Of a stretch of 28,810 bases of DNA, positions 23,604 to 28,810 are shown piece by piece (position 1 is the first letter of the stretch; every line of letters begins with the position of its first letter). The notes beneath the pieces were generated by a model. It was not told the origin of the DNA. It saw only the letters and a list, made by a program, of their open reading frames with translations, and did no database searches. The stretch is taken from IMG/VR virus record IMGVR_UViG_3300021956_000061, positions 1 to 28,810 of that record; one strand, given 5' to 3'. The stretch is from a virus. The translations under genes and the position numbers were made by a program.

Positions 23604-23840
23604 AACCTAACCCGATAATAAACAGTATTGTTAAATTATCTTACTAACCTTTTAGGGTTGTAGCTTCTCGTTTATCTAGGTGACATAGATGGCACTACTC
23701 TCTATGTTCAGTGATCTGATCCCCGATACTGTTACTTGATCTCTGTCCAGAGAGCAACTAATAAGAAAGATCCACCGACTTACACCACGTTTATCCCTAT
23801 CTGTCAGCTACTACATTTAGGAGGGCTGGGTAATGGCCCC
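23604..23840 (+). ncRNA. Candidate structured noncoding RNA region (novel, by hand folding)
   Basis: No gene is present, and the text is richer in GC than its flanks. Stems found by eye: AACCTAA (23604-23610) with TTAGGGTT (23652-23659, one bulge) enclosing GATAAT-A-AACA-GTAT-TGTT-AA-ATTATC (23614-23640); ACATAGA (23683-23689) with TCTATGT (23701-23707); CAGT-g-ATC with GATACTG at about 23709-23731; TCTCT-GTCC-AGAGA near 23740-23753; and GGGCT/GGCCC (23823-23839). A perfect AGGAGG occurs at about 23818-23823 but only a four-codon frame follows. Strand is uncertain, and the stems could instead act as DNA. It matches no RNA family I know. Confidence 0.35.
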
Positions 23841-23892
23841 GTTATGATTAATATAAGCGATAAATAATTATGAGTCAAGTTATAAATGTATA

Positions 23893-23921
23893 TTGACATA
23901 GATATCTTTGTGATATATATT
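23893..23921 (+). promoter_or_regulatory. Strong sigma70-type promoter for the rightward operon
   Basis: TTGACA (23893-23898), a 17-base spacer and TATATT (23916-23921) give a near-consensus promoter; transcription should begin near 23928. The palindrome AGATATCT (23900-23907) lies in the spacer, as a possible operator. Downstream is a structured leader and then the 24060 operon running into the terminase genes. Confidence 0.65.
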
Positions 23922-23927
23922 GAGAAT

Positions 23928-24059
23928 ACTTCCATGAACTAATCCTTATCTTAGTCATGGTCGGAGTTGATAAGGCGCTTTCGTATTGTGCGAGGATACG
24001 AATTAAGATAATAGTCTCGGTGTCAATCGAACTATAGCTCGCACCAATTAAGGATATAT
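23928..24059 (+). ncRNA. Structured 5' leader with predicted H-type pseudoknot
   Basis: About 130 nt separate the predicted transcription start from the first ATG. CCATGAACTAA (23932-23942) pairs with TTAGTCATGG (23951-23960) with one bulged A. Seven bases of its loop, CCTTATC (23944-23950), pair perfectly with GATAAGG (23969-23975), giving a pseudoknot with a 1-nt first loop and an 8-nt last loop. A second stem TTCGTA/TACGAA (23980-23985 and 23997-24002) follows, similar to the start-site hairpin at 16350-16384. It may control translation or stability of the operon; no known riboswitch class is recognised. Confidence 0.5.
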
Positions 24060-24275
24060 ATGAGCAAAGTAAGAGAAATAAAACATAAGTCTTGGGTTAG
24101 ATACGAATATACAATAACCAATACATTGAATAAATATAGTCCAGAAGTGCAATATAGAAAAGTAAGATTTACTAAAGAATATATAGAGCAAAGTGCTTTG
24201 TTTGGATTAATTAAATGGACTACTTTATTAAAAGAATATCAAACTTATGGAAGATGGATAAAGGTAAAGAATTAA
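24060..24275 (+). CDS. Small basic hypothetical protein, first of the rightward operon
   Basis: A 71-residue basic protein with many Tyr/Lys/Arg (SWVRYEYTITNTLNKYSPEV, YRKVRFTKEYIEQ, then WTTLLKEYQTYGRW). AAGGA sits about seven bases before the ATG at the end of the structured leader. The composition would suit nucleic-acid binding. No family recognised. Confidence 0.6.
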   Translation: MSKVREIKHKSWVRYEYTITNTLNKYSPEVQYRKVRFTKEYIEQSALFGLIKWTTLLKEYQTYGRWIKVKN

Positions 24276-24279
24276 GTAT

Positions 24280-24474
24280 ATGAGCAAAGGATCACTAAGA
24301 CGACCATTATTAGTTTCTGAAGAAGAAGCCAATAATAATTGGGATCGTATATTTGGCAAGAAAAAGCAATCTCGTATCGACACCATTGGCCAAAATGGTA
24401 ACGATGGACAACACTATGAGTATGAACTCAACAAGTCTACTGGAGAAGTAGAGAAGAAGTTTGATGGAAGCTAA
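24280..24474 (+). CDS. Small hypothetical protein
   Basis: A 64-residue hydrophilic protein: MSKGSLRRPLLVSEEEANNN followed by WDRIFGKKKQSR and a YEYELNKSTGEVEKK end. The M-S-K-G-S-x-R-R-P...W-D-R-I-F-G-K layout is one I associate with small phage proteins in replication-recombination operons, with no known activity. It begins four bases after the previous stop and runs 11 bases past the next start. Confidence 0.6.
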   Translation: MSKGSLRRPLLVSEEEANNNWDRIFGKKKQSRIDTIGQNGNDGQHYEYELNKSTGEVEKKFDGS

Positions 24475-24718
24475 AGAGTGGATGAAATCCATGGCCAAAG
24501 AGTTTGGTAAATACGAATACAAAGTTAAATACCAAAATGAGAAAGGCATGGTGGAGTTAAAAAGTCCAGGATGGAAAGATGATCCACCAAATCTGAAAGC
24601 ATATAAAGCGATAGATTGTATTCTGCCAGCTTTCTTAAGGCCACAAAAAGTTAAAGCGCAAGGTAAAGACAAGAAAAAAGTAGTGAAGCAATTAACCAAG
24701 TATAAGGAATTGTTATGA
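24464..24718 (+). CDS. Small basic hypothetical protein
   Basis: The start was taken at the ATG at 24464 (a TTG one codon earlier is possible). The 84-residue product is Lys-rich with Tyr and Trp (WMKSMAKEFGKYEYKVKYQN) and ends in a strongly basic helix (KDKKKVVKQLTKYKELL). It overlaps both neighbours, the next by ATGA. Function unknown; nucleic-acid contact is plausible from charge. Confidence 0.55.
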   Translation: MEAKEWMKSMAKEFGKYEYKVKYQNEKGMVELKSPGWKDDPPNLKAYKAIDCILPAFLRPQKVKAQGKDKKKVVKQLTKYKELL

Positions 24719-24906
24719 CACTTTATGAAGCATTAAAAGAGTTAGTTGAAGTTGTAGAGCAAGCCATTGAAAATGGAGATTGGAAAGTTGATGGTGCTTG
24801 TGATCCAGATATGGCATTATTTTCTGCTAAACAAGTATTAAATGATAACGAATCTCTATTTGAAGATTTTTATGAACATATACCAGAAAGCGAGGATTCA
24901 CTATGA
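24715..24906 (+). CDS. Small acidic helical protein
   Basis: A 63-residue acidic protein (LYEALKELVEVVEQAIENGD then DPDMALFSAKQVL and FEDFYEHIPESEDSL). It follows a basic protein and precedes a ribbon-helix-helix protein, both with ATGA overlaps. Similar short acidic helical proteins are widespread in phages without assigned roles. Confidence 0.55.
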   Translation: MTLYEALKELVEVVEQAIENGDWKVDGACDPDMALFSAKQVLNDNESLFEDFYEHIPESEDSL

Positions 24907-25079
24907 GCGAGTCAGCATTAAAACCATTCCTAGTTAGACTAACACCAGATAGCGTAGCATTGTTAGATAAAGCATCTAAAGACCAAGGCAAAACGAAAGC
25001 TGCTATTATCAATAATGCCATTAAAGCACATTTATCTAATGACGATTTGAATAGCCGACTTAATAAAGTGATTGGTTAA
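24903..25079 (+). CDS. Ribbon-helix-helix DNA-binding protein
   Basis: A 58-residue protein: an N-terminal strand (LKPFLVRLTPD) followed by two helices (SVALLDKASKDQ and KTKAAIINNAIKAHL), the pattern of Arc/CopG-type regulators, which dimerise through the strand. A repressor of this operon or of the early promoters is a reasonable inference. It is coupled upstream by ATGA and downstream by TAATG. Confidence 0.7.
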   Translation: MSESALKPFLVRLTPDSVALLDKASKDQGKTKAAIINNAIKAHLSNDDLNSRLNKVIG

Positions 25080-25627
25080 TGAGAGTATTGGTTGCTTGCG
25101 AATATAGTGGAACAGTTCGAGATGCTTTTGCTAAGTTAGGGCATGACGCTATGAGTTGTGATATTATACCTACCGATGTTCCAGGCAAACATTATCAAGG
25201 TGATGTATTAGATATTATTAATGATGGATGGGATTTAATGATTGCACATCCGCCATGCACATATTTATCTAATGCTGGCGCAAGATTTCTTTATCCAAAG
25301 GGAATATTAAATGAAGATAGGCTTGCCAAAGGATTAGAAGCTAAAGAATTTTTTATGAAGTTATATAATGCAAATATACCAAAGATATGTGTAGAAAATC
25401 CTATACCATCTAAAGTTTATGCGTTGCCTAACTATACACAAACGATTCAACCATACGAATATGGGCATCCATTTAAAAAGAAAACTTGTTTATGGTTAAA
25501 AGGATTGCCTAAATTAATACCTACTAACATTGTAAATGAAAGACAAAGTTCTAAAGTTCCAGGTATTGGTTTAATAAAGGCGGTAAAGACAGACAAAAAA
25601 ATAGAGCTAAAACATTTCAAGGTATAG
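25079..25627 (+). CDS. DNA cytosine methyltransferase-like protein, probably frameshifted
   Basis: The 182-residue frame has a cofactor-domain start (MRVLVACEYSGTVRDAF), an acidic strand end (SCDIIPTD), the P-P-C60 motif in AHPPCTYLSN and E106-N-P in CVENPIP. These place it with the small Dcm-like methyltransferases of phages. From about residue 161 the frame reads unlike the family and stops at 25625-25627. The expected family ending is present in the -1 frame (see 25558-25665). A one-base deletion near 25556-25560, real or from assembly, is the simplest cause. There is no target-recognition domain, so specificity and activity are uncertain. Confidence 0.7.
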   Translation: MRVLVACEYSGTVRDAFAKLGHDAMSCDIIPTDVPGKHYQGDVLDIINDGWDLMIAHPPCTYLSNAGARFLYPKGILNEDRLAKGLEAKEFFMKLYNANIPKICVENPIPSKVYALPNYTQTIQPYEYGHPFKKKTCLWLKGLPKLIPTNIVNERQSSKVPGIGLIKAVKTDKKIELKHFKV

Positions 25628-25665
25628 CAGATGCAATGGCTCAACAGTGGGGAAGTCTGTGTTAA
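25558..25665 (+). pseudogene. C-terminal tail of the methyltransferase in the -1 frame
   Basis: Reading from 25558 gives RYWFNKGGKDRQKNRAKTFQ and then GIADAMAQQWG, ending at TAA 25663-25665. This matches the usual C-terminus of the upstream protein's family and has no start codon of its own. The -1 frame is blocked by TAA at 25552-25554, so the junction lies between 25555 and about 25560. The RusA gene starts just inside its end, as expected if this is the true gene end. Confidence 0.65.
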
Positions 25666-26009
25666 TAGAGTTACCTTATCCACCAAGTGTCAATACATAT
25701 TGGAGAGCAAATGGTAAAAGAAGATTCATCTCAAAAGAAGGTATGTTATTCAAGACAGCAGTCCAAGCGATCTGTCTTAGAGACCATGTTGGATCTTTTG
25801 GGAATGCTCGCCTTTCTGTTAATATTTATATTCATCCTAGAAGTCGGCGTATATTTGATCTCGATAATTGCCTAAAAGCTATTTTGGATGCATTGATGGC
25901 GGCTGGTGTATATGATGATGATTCGCAAATTGATATGTTATCTATTGCAAGAAGCACACCTAAACCAGGAGGAGCAGCAGTAGTTAGTATTAGTGAATAT
26001 GGCACTTAA
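25659..26009 (+). CDS. rusA: RusA-family Holliday junction resolvase
   Basis: GTG at 25659 was chosen as start because it gives the usual MLIELPYPPSVNTYWR beginning and has GGGGA upstream; a GTG at 25647 is also in frame. The 116-residue protein has all the RusA hallmarks: L-P-Y-P-P-S-V-N-x-Y-W-R, the metal-binding F-D67-L-D69-N with K73 and D77, and Y-D-D-D-S-Q-I. RusA dimers cut four-way junctions symmetrically. In this phage it would resolve intermediates made by ERF and the YqaJ nuclease and trim branches before packaging. Confidence 0.9.
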   Translation: MLIELPYPPSVNTYWRANGKRRFISKEGMLFKTAVQAICLRDHVGSFGNARLSVNIYIHPRSRRIFDLDNCLKAILDALMAAGVYDDDSQIDMLSIARSTPKPGGAAVVSISEYGT

Positions 26010-26187
26010 GCATGCACATTACATTGATGCAGAGCCAAGTCCATTAGGAACAAGATTCTGTTCAGCTTGTTCAAGACATAAACATAGTCACGATGGTAAG
26101 TGGAAAGTATCACTGAATGGTCGTAATAGAAGATGGTTATGTAAAGATTGTATGGACAGAAGAGTTAAAGTATCACCCATTAAATAG
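25999..26187 (+). CDS. Small zinc-ribbon protein
   Basis: A 62-residue basic protein with two Cys pairs, C-S-A-C at about residue 21-24 and C-K-D-C near residue 48-51, spaced as in a zinc ribbon, plus several His between. ATG at 25999 was chosen; an in-frame GTG at 25993 overlaps the rusA end further. The basic character (NGRNRRWLCKDC) suits nucleic-acid binding. Confidence 0.65.
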   Translation: MALKHAHYIDAEPSPLGTRFCSACSRHKHSHDGKWKVSLNGRNRRWLCKDCMDRRVKVSPIK

Positions 26188-26196
26188 GAGAATAGT

Positions 26197-26466
26197 ATGG
26201 CAGAACAAAAACAACCACGTAAACCAGGCACAGGCGTTGCATTCGTAAACGAAAATAAAAAAGAAGATTGGCATGCTGATTGGACTGGTGAGTTTGCAGA
26301 TCATGATGGCAATTTATTTTATCTAAATATTTCAAAGAAAACTGCTGGACATAGTGGTCGTGAATATATTTCAGTAAGTTTAGGTAAGCCTAAGTTAATT
26401 AAAGGCACACCAGTTAATGCAGTTAAAGCTGACTTTGATGATCTTCCAGATGATTTACCATTCTAA
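26197..26466 (+). CDS. DUF736-like protein with SSB-type acidic tail
   Basis: An 89-residue protein with a good site (AGGAG) before the ATG. The core (F-V-N-E-N-K-K-E-D-W-H-A-D-W-T-G, L-F-Y-L-N-I-S-K-K, Y-I-S-V-S-L) resembles DUF736 proteins of phages and mobile elements. The end is F-D-D-L-P-D-D-L-P-F, close to the D-D-D-I-P-F tip by which bacterial SSB recruits repair enzymes. It may be the phage's single-strand-binding-like factor or a decoy for SSB partners; neither is shown. Confidence 0.6.
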   Translation: MAEQKQPRKPGTGVAFVNENKKEDWHADWTGEFADHDGNLFYLNISKKTAGHSGREYISVSLGKPKLIKGTPVNAVKADFDDLPDDLPF

Positions 26467-26949
26467 ATGGTGGAAGAAGTCAAAAAGAAAAACCCTATTC
26501 CGTCTTTGGCTGGCTATGGTGGTGTTCGTAGCCTTCAAAAGAAGTTGGAGCGTTCAACTACGTTACAACAAAATCGTGAAGCTGTCAGCTATTCTTTACT
26601 CTGCATGGCGAATACGAAACTTACTGATATTATGGAATGGGATGAGCAAGGCAATATTAAAGTTAAACCGAGTAAGGATATACCAGACCACGCTTTACAG
26701 GCCATTAAGTCCATTAAGTCTAATACTAAAGTGGATAAGGAAGGTAATAGTTACACGACTCTTGACATTGAGTTGTGGGACAAAGTGGGAGTCTTACGTT
26801 TACTTGCAAAAGCATCTGGTTTACTAGATAATCCAGAAGAATCAGATAAACCAAGCGTATTAGGTATTAACATACGCGCACCCGAGATTATAGACAATGG
26901 CGAAAACACAGAAGAAACAGGATCAGATAAGTCAGATACTGGAAGCTAG
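26467..26949 (+). CDS. Terminase small subunit-like protein
   Basis: A 160-residue protein two genes upstream of the large terminase. The N-terminal half is helical and basic; the middle (DIPDHALQAIKSIKSNTK then LDIELWDKVGVLRLLAKASGL) matches the pattern near the end of many small terminases, where oligomerisation and recognition helices are followed by an acidic disordered tail (NTEETGSDKSDTGS). It would recognise the packaging site. The ATG directly follows the previous stop, and the tail overlaps the next gene by 53 bases. Confidence 0.7.
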   Translation: MVEEVKKKNPIPSLAGYGGVRSLQKKLERSTTLQQNREAVSYSLLCMANTKLTDIMEWDEQGNIKVKPSKDIPDHALQAIKSIKSNTKVDKEGNSYTTLDIELWDKVGVLRLLAKASGLLDNPEESDKPSVLGINIRAPEIIDNGENTEETGSDKSDTGS

Positions 26950-27205
26950 AGAAAAAGAACACGGCAATTTTTTAATGAAAGCTGTATTCATTCAAGAAAT
27001 CATGGAAGATATTTCTGGATTATATAGCTTTCAAGATATGATGCCAGATCAAAAAGAAGCAATACACATGATTGTTCATAAATTAAGTCGTATTTTATAT
27101 GGCAATGCTAATCATGTTGATTCATGGATTGACATTGCTGGCTATGCTAAGTTAGTATCAGATCGTTTACAACTAGAGGAGAGTTCTAATGAGTCAGCCA
27201 AATGA
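26897..27205 (+). CDS. DUF6378-like phage protein
   Basis: A 102-residue helical protein. Two blocks are typical of a conserved phage family: R-E-K-E-H-G-N-F near residue 18 and K-E-A-I-H-M-I-V-H-K-L-S-R-I-L-Y-G-N...H-V-D-S-W-I-D-I-A-G-Y-A-K-L in the second half. The family (which I recall as DUF6378) has no established activity, although the E/H/D-rich helices recall MazG-like nucleotide hydrolases. It lies between the two terminase genes and overlaps both neighbours. Confidence 0.65.
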   Translation: MAKTQKKQDQISQILEAREKEHGNFLMKAVFIQEIMEDISGLYSFQDMMPDQKEAIHMIVHKLSRILYGNANHVDSWIDIAGYAKLVSDRLQLEESSNESAK

Positions 27206-27356
27206 TTTAGAGTCACGTATTCAGAAGTTAAGAGATGCTTACGCATTAAATAACATTTACCAAACGGAATCTTTACAGATTATAGATGCATTGCAAGCTC
27301 GCATCCAAGTGCTTAATCAATTACTAGCACTCGAAATTAAAGATATCGATGGCTAA
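27189..27356 (+). CDS. Short coiled-coil protein before the large terminase
   Basis: A 55-residue frame starting at ATG 27189 behind GAGGAGAG. The whole protein is one amphipathic helix (RIQKLRDAYALNN, then SLQIIDALQARIQVLNQLLA). It overlaps the preceding gene by 17 bases and the terminase start by 8. A packaging accessory role is possible from position only. Confidence 0.6.
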   Translation: MSQPNDLESRIQKLRDAYALNNIYQTESLQIIDALQARIQVLNQLLALEIKDIDG

Positions 27357-28810
27357 TAAAAAAGAAGTATCAACCAAGGCACTTCATGGCCCTGGTATTG
27401 ACTTAGACTTTTCTACAGCGCCAACTACTTGGCAATTCCTACAGTCAGATGCATTCGTGCGTGGACTGATGGGGCCTGTAGGATCTGGTAAATCCTATGC
27501 ATGTGCCGCAGAGATCATGATGCGTGCAGTCAGACAGAAGCCATCTCCAGTAGATGGCATTCGTTATACACGATTTGTGATTGTGCGTAACTCATATCCA
27601 GAATTAAAAACAACAACGATCAAAACATGGCAAGATTTATTTCCAGAAAACACTTTTGGTCCGATGCTATATACTCCTCCTATTACTCACCACATCAGAC
27701 TCCCAGCACGGGGTGATGCTGCGGGGATTGACTGTGAAGTAATCTTCTTAGCGTTGGACCAACCTAAAGACGTAAGAAAACTTCTATCACTTGAACTTAC
27801 AGGAGCATGGGTAAATGAAGCTCGTGAATTACCTAAAGCAGTTATTGATGGACTTACACATCGTGTGGGTCGGTATCCGACACAACGTGATGGCGGACCT
27901 ACTTGGCATGGTGTGTGGATGGATACTAATCCAATGGATGATGACCACTGGTGGTATCGACTAGCAGAAAAAGATAAACTATCTGGTAAATATGCATGGC
28001 AATTCTTTAAACAACCAGGTGGTGTAACAGAAGTATCACCAGGTGATCTACCAGAGAATCCAGAAGCTAACGATCATATATTTTCTGGTGGCAGATGGTG
28101 GAAAATTAATCCTAAAGCTGAAAACGTAGGTAATTTACCAGCTGGTTACTATATGCAAATGCTTGGTGGTAAGAACTTGGACTGGATTAAATGCTATGCC
28201 GAAGGTAAATACACCTATGTTCAAGAAGGTAGACCCGTATGGCCAGAGTATGATGACCATTCTATGAGTGGTGAAGTTGAATATGATCCAGAACATTCAC
28301 TTCAAGTGGGTCTTGACTTCGGTTTAACACCAGCAGCAGTAGTTGGTCAGCGCTATCCTAACGGAAGATGGGTTATTTTAGATGAAATCGTTACCTTTGA
28401 CATGGGATTAGAGCGATTTGGTCAGCAATTACTAGCTGAACTTAACGCTAAATACCCAAAAGCTCAAGTGATGTTATGGGGAGACCCAGCTGGTATGCAA
28501 CGAGATGCGATTTATGAAGTCACTGCCTTCGATTATTTACGAACTTTAGGGTTACGCGCACAGCCAACACCATCTAATGACTTTAAAGTAAGACGAGAAG
28601 CTGCGGCTGCGCCTATGCAACGACTTATTAATGGCAAACCTGGTCTTATGATATCAACAAAATGCAAAATGGTGCGTAAATCGTTAGCTGGTGGTTATCA
28701 TTTCAAGCGTGTGTCAGTCGGTGCTGGTCAAGAACGATTTAGAGATGCGCCAAATAAGAACGAACACTCACACGTAGGTGATGCTTTTGGTTACTTACTA
28801 CTCGGTGGTG
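27349..28810 (+). CDS. Terminase large subunit (3' truncated by window end)
   Basis: The frame is open from ATG 27349 to the right edge, 487 residues. The ATPase part has Walker A G-P-V-G-S-G-K-S (residues 42-49) and Walker B with catalytic Glu in L-T-G-A-W-V-N-E157-A-R-E. The nuclease part has V-G-L-D-F-G-L-T-P-A as the first acidic strand, W-G-D-P-A-G, and H-V-G-D-A-F-G-Y near the right edge, which is close to the usual end of the protein. It drives DNA into the procapsid and cuts the concatemer. Confidence 0.93.
   Translation, partial: MANKKEVSTKALHGPGIDLDFSTAPTTWQFLQSDAFVRGLMGPVGSGKSYACAAEIMMRAVRQKPSPVDGIRYTRFVIVRNSYPELKTTTIKTWQDLFPENTFGPMLYTPPITHHIRLPARGDAAGIDCEVIFLALDQPKDVRKLLSLELTGAWVNEARELPKAVIDGLTHRVGRYPTQRDGGPTWHGVWMDTNPMDDDHWWYRLAEKDKLSGKYAWQFFKQPGGVTEVSPGDLPENPEANDHIFSGGRWWKINPKAENVGNLPAGYYMQMLGGKNLDWIKCYAEGKYTYVQEGRPVWPEYDDHSMSGEVEYDPEHSLQVGLDFGLTPAAVVGQRYPNGRWVILDEIVTFDMGLERFGQQLLAELNAKYPKAQVMLWGDPAGMQRDAIYEVTAFDYLRTLGLRAQPTPSNDFKVRREAAAAPMQRLINGKPGLMISTKCKMVRKSLAGGYHFKRVSVGAGQERFRDAPNKNEHSHVGDAFGYLLLGG

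Noticed and set aside
23114-24059. tRNA, tmRNA, group I intron, hammerhead or pistol ribozyme in the long noncoding region
   Set aside because: No T-loop motif, intron core motifs or ribozyme consensus could be found; the pseudoknot linker lengths do not suit pistol.
24310-24699. 129-codon antisense hydrophobic frame
   Set aside because: Opposite two coupled small genes in the rightward operon; its hydrophobicity comes from reverse reading of Lys/Glu-rich codons.
25595-25601. Seven-A run as the site of a programmed -1 frameshift in the methyltransferase gene
   Set aside because: The family-like text in the -1 frame (RYWFNKGGKDRQ) already begins upstream of the run, so the shift must occur near 25556-25560.
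26417-26827. 136-codon frame overlapping the small terminase
   Set aside because: The small terminase frame fits the family pattern, and this frame is its shadow.
1-28810. CRISPR arrays, insertion sequences, rRNA
   Set aside because: No regularly spaced repeats, transposase genes or rRNA-like sequence are visible.

Overview
This window is most of the genome of a short-tailed, T7-morphology bacteriophage, from the 3' end of the major capsid gene through to the large terminase gene. The portal and head-assembly genes that would close the circle lie outside it. No phage RNA polymerase, DNA polymerase, helicase or primase gene is visible, so this is not a T7-type autographivirus despite the T7-like tail and ejection proteins. 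The DNA is AT-rich. The best host clue is a tiny gene at 18175-18246 for a PqqA-type peptide, the precursor of the cofactor PQQ. This points to a methylotroph with PQQ-dependent methanol dehydrogenase, probably a betaproteobacterium of the Methylophilaceae (inference).

Layout. 1-13206 (+) holds virion genes: capsid end, small decoration-like protein, head-tail adaptor, tail nozzle, four internal/ejection proteins, a 1296-residue tail fibre and a fibre-associated protein. 13209-17285 (+) holds small membrane or secreted proteins, a SprT-like metalloprotease, a three-helix holin, a GH24 endolysin and a metallophosphoesterase. 17372-22367 (-) is a leftward block, presumably early: membrane proteins, a SleB-type cell-wall hydrolase, an ERF annealing protein, a YqaJ-type exonuclease, a serine recombinase and several unknowns. 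pqqA sits inside this block on the opposite strand, divergent from the hydrolase gene. 22487-23113 (+) encodes a winged-helix protein. 23114-24059 is about 950 bp without genes, with an AT-rich stretch, many inverted repeats, a strong promoter and a leader that can form an H-type pseudoknot. 24060-28810 (+) is a tightly coupled operon: small proteins, a ribbon-helix-helix protein, a methyltransferase-like gene with an apparent frameshift, a RusA resolvase, a DUF736-like protein, small terminase and the start of large terminase.

How it fits together (inference). Replication relies on host enzymes, perhaps directed to the noncoding region by the winged-helix protein. ERF, YqaJ nuclease and RusA form a recombination set that could make concatemers for the terminase. 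The serine recombinase may allow integration or inversion, but no repressor is recognised. Supplying PqqA during infection could keep host methanol oxidation running. The most notable observations are the phage pqqA, the structured noncoding region and the frameshifted methyltransferase.
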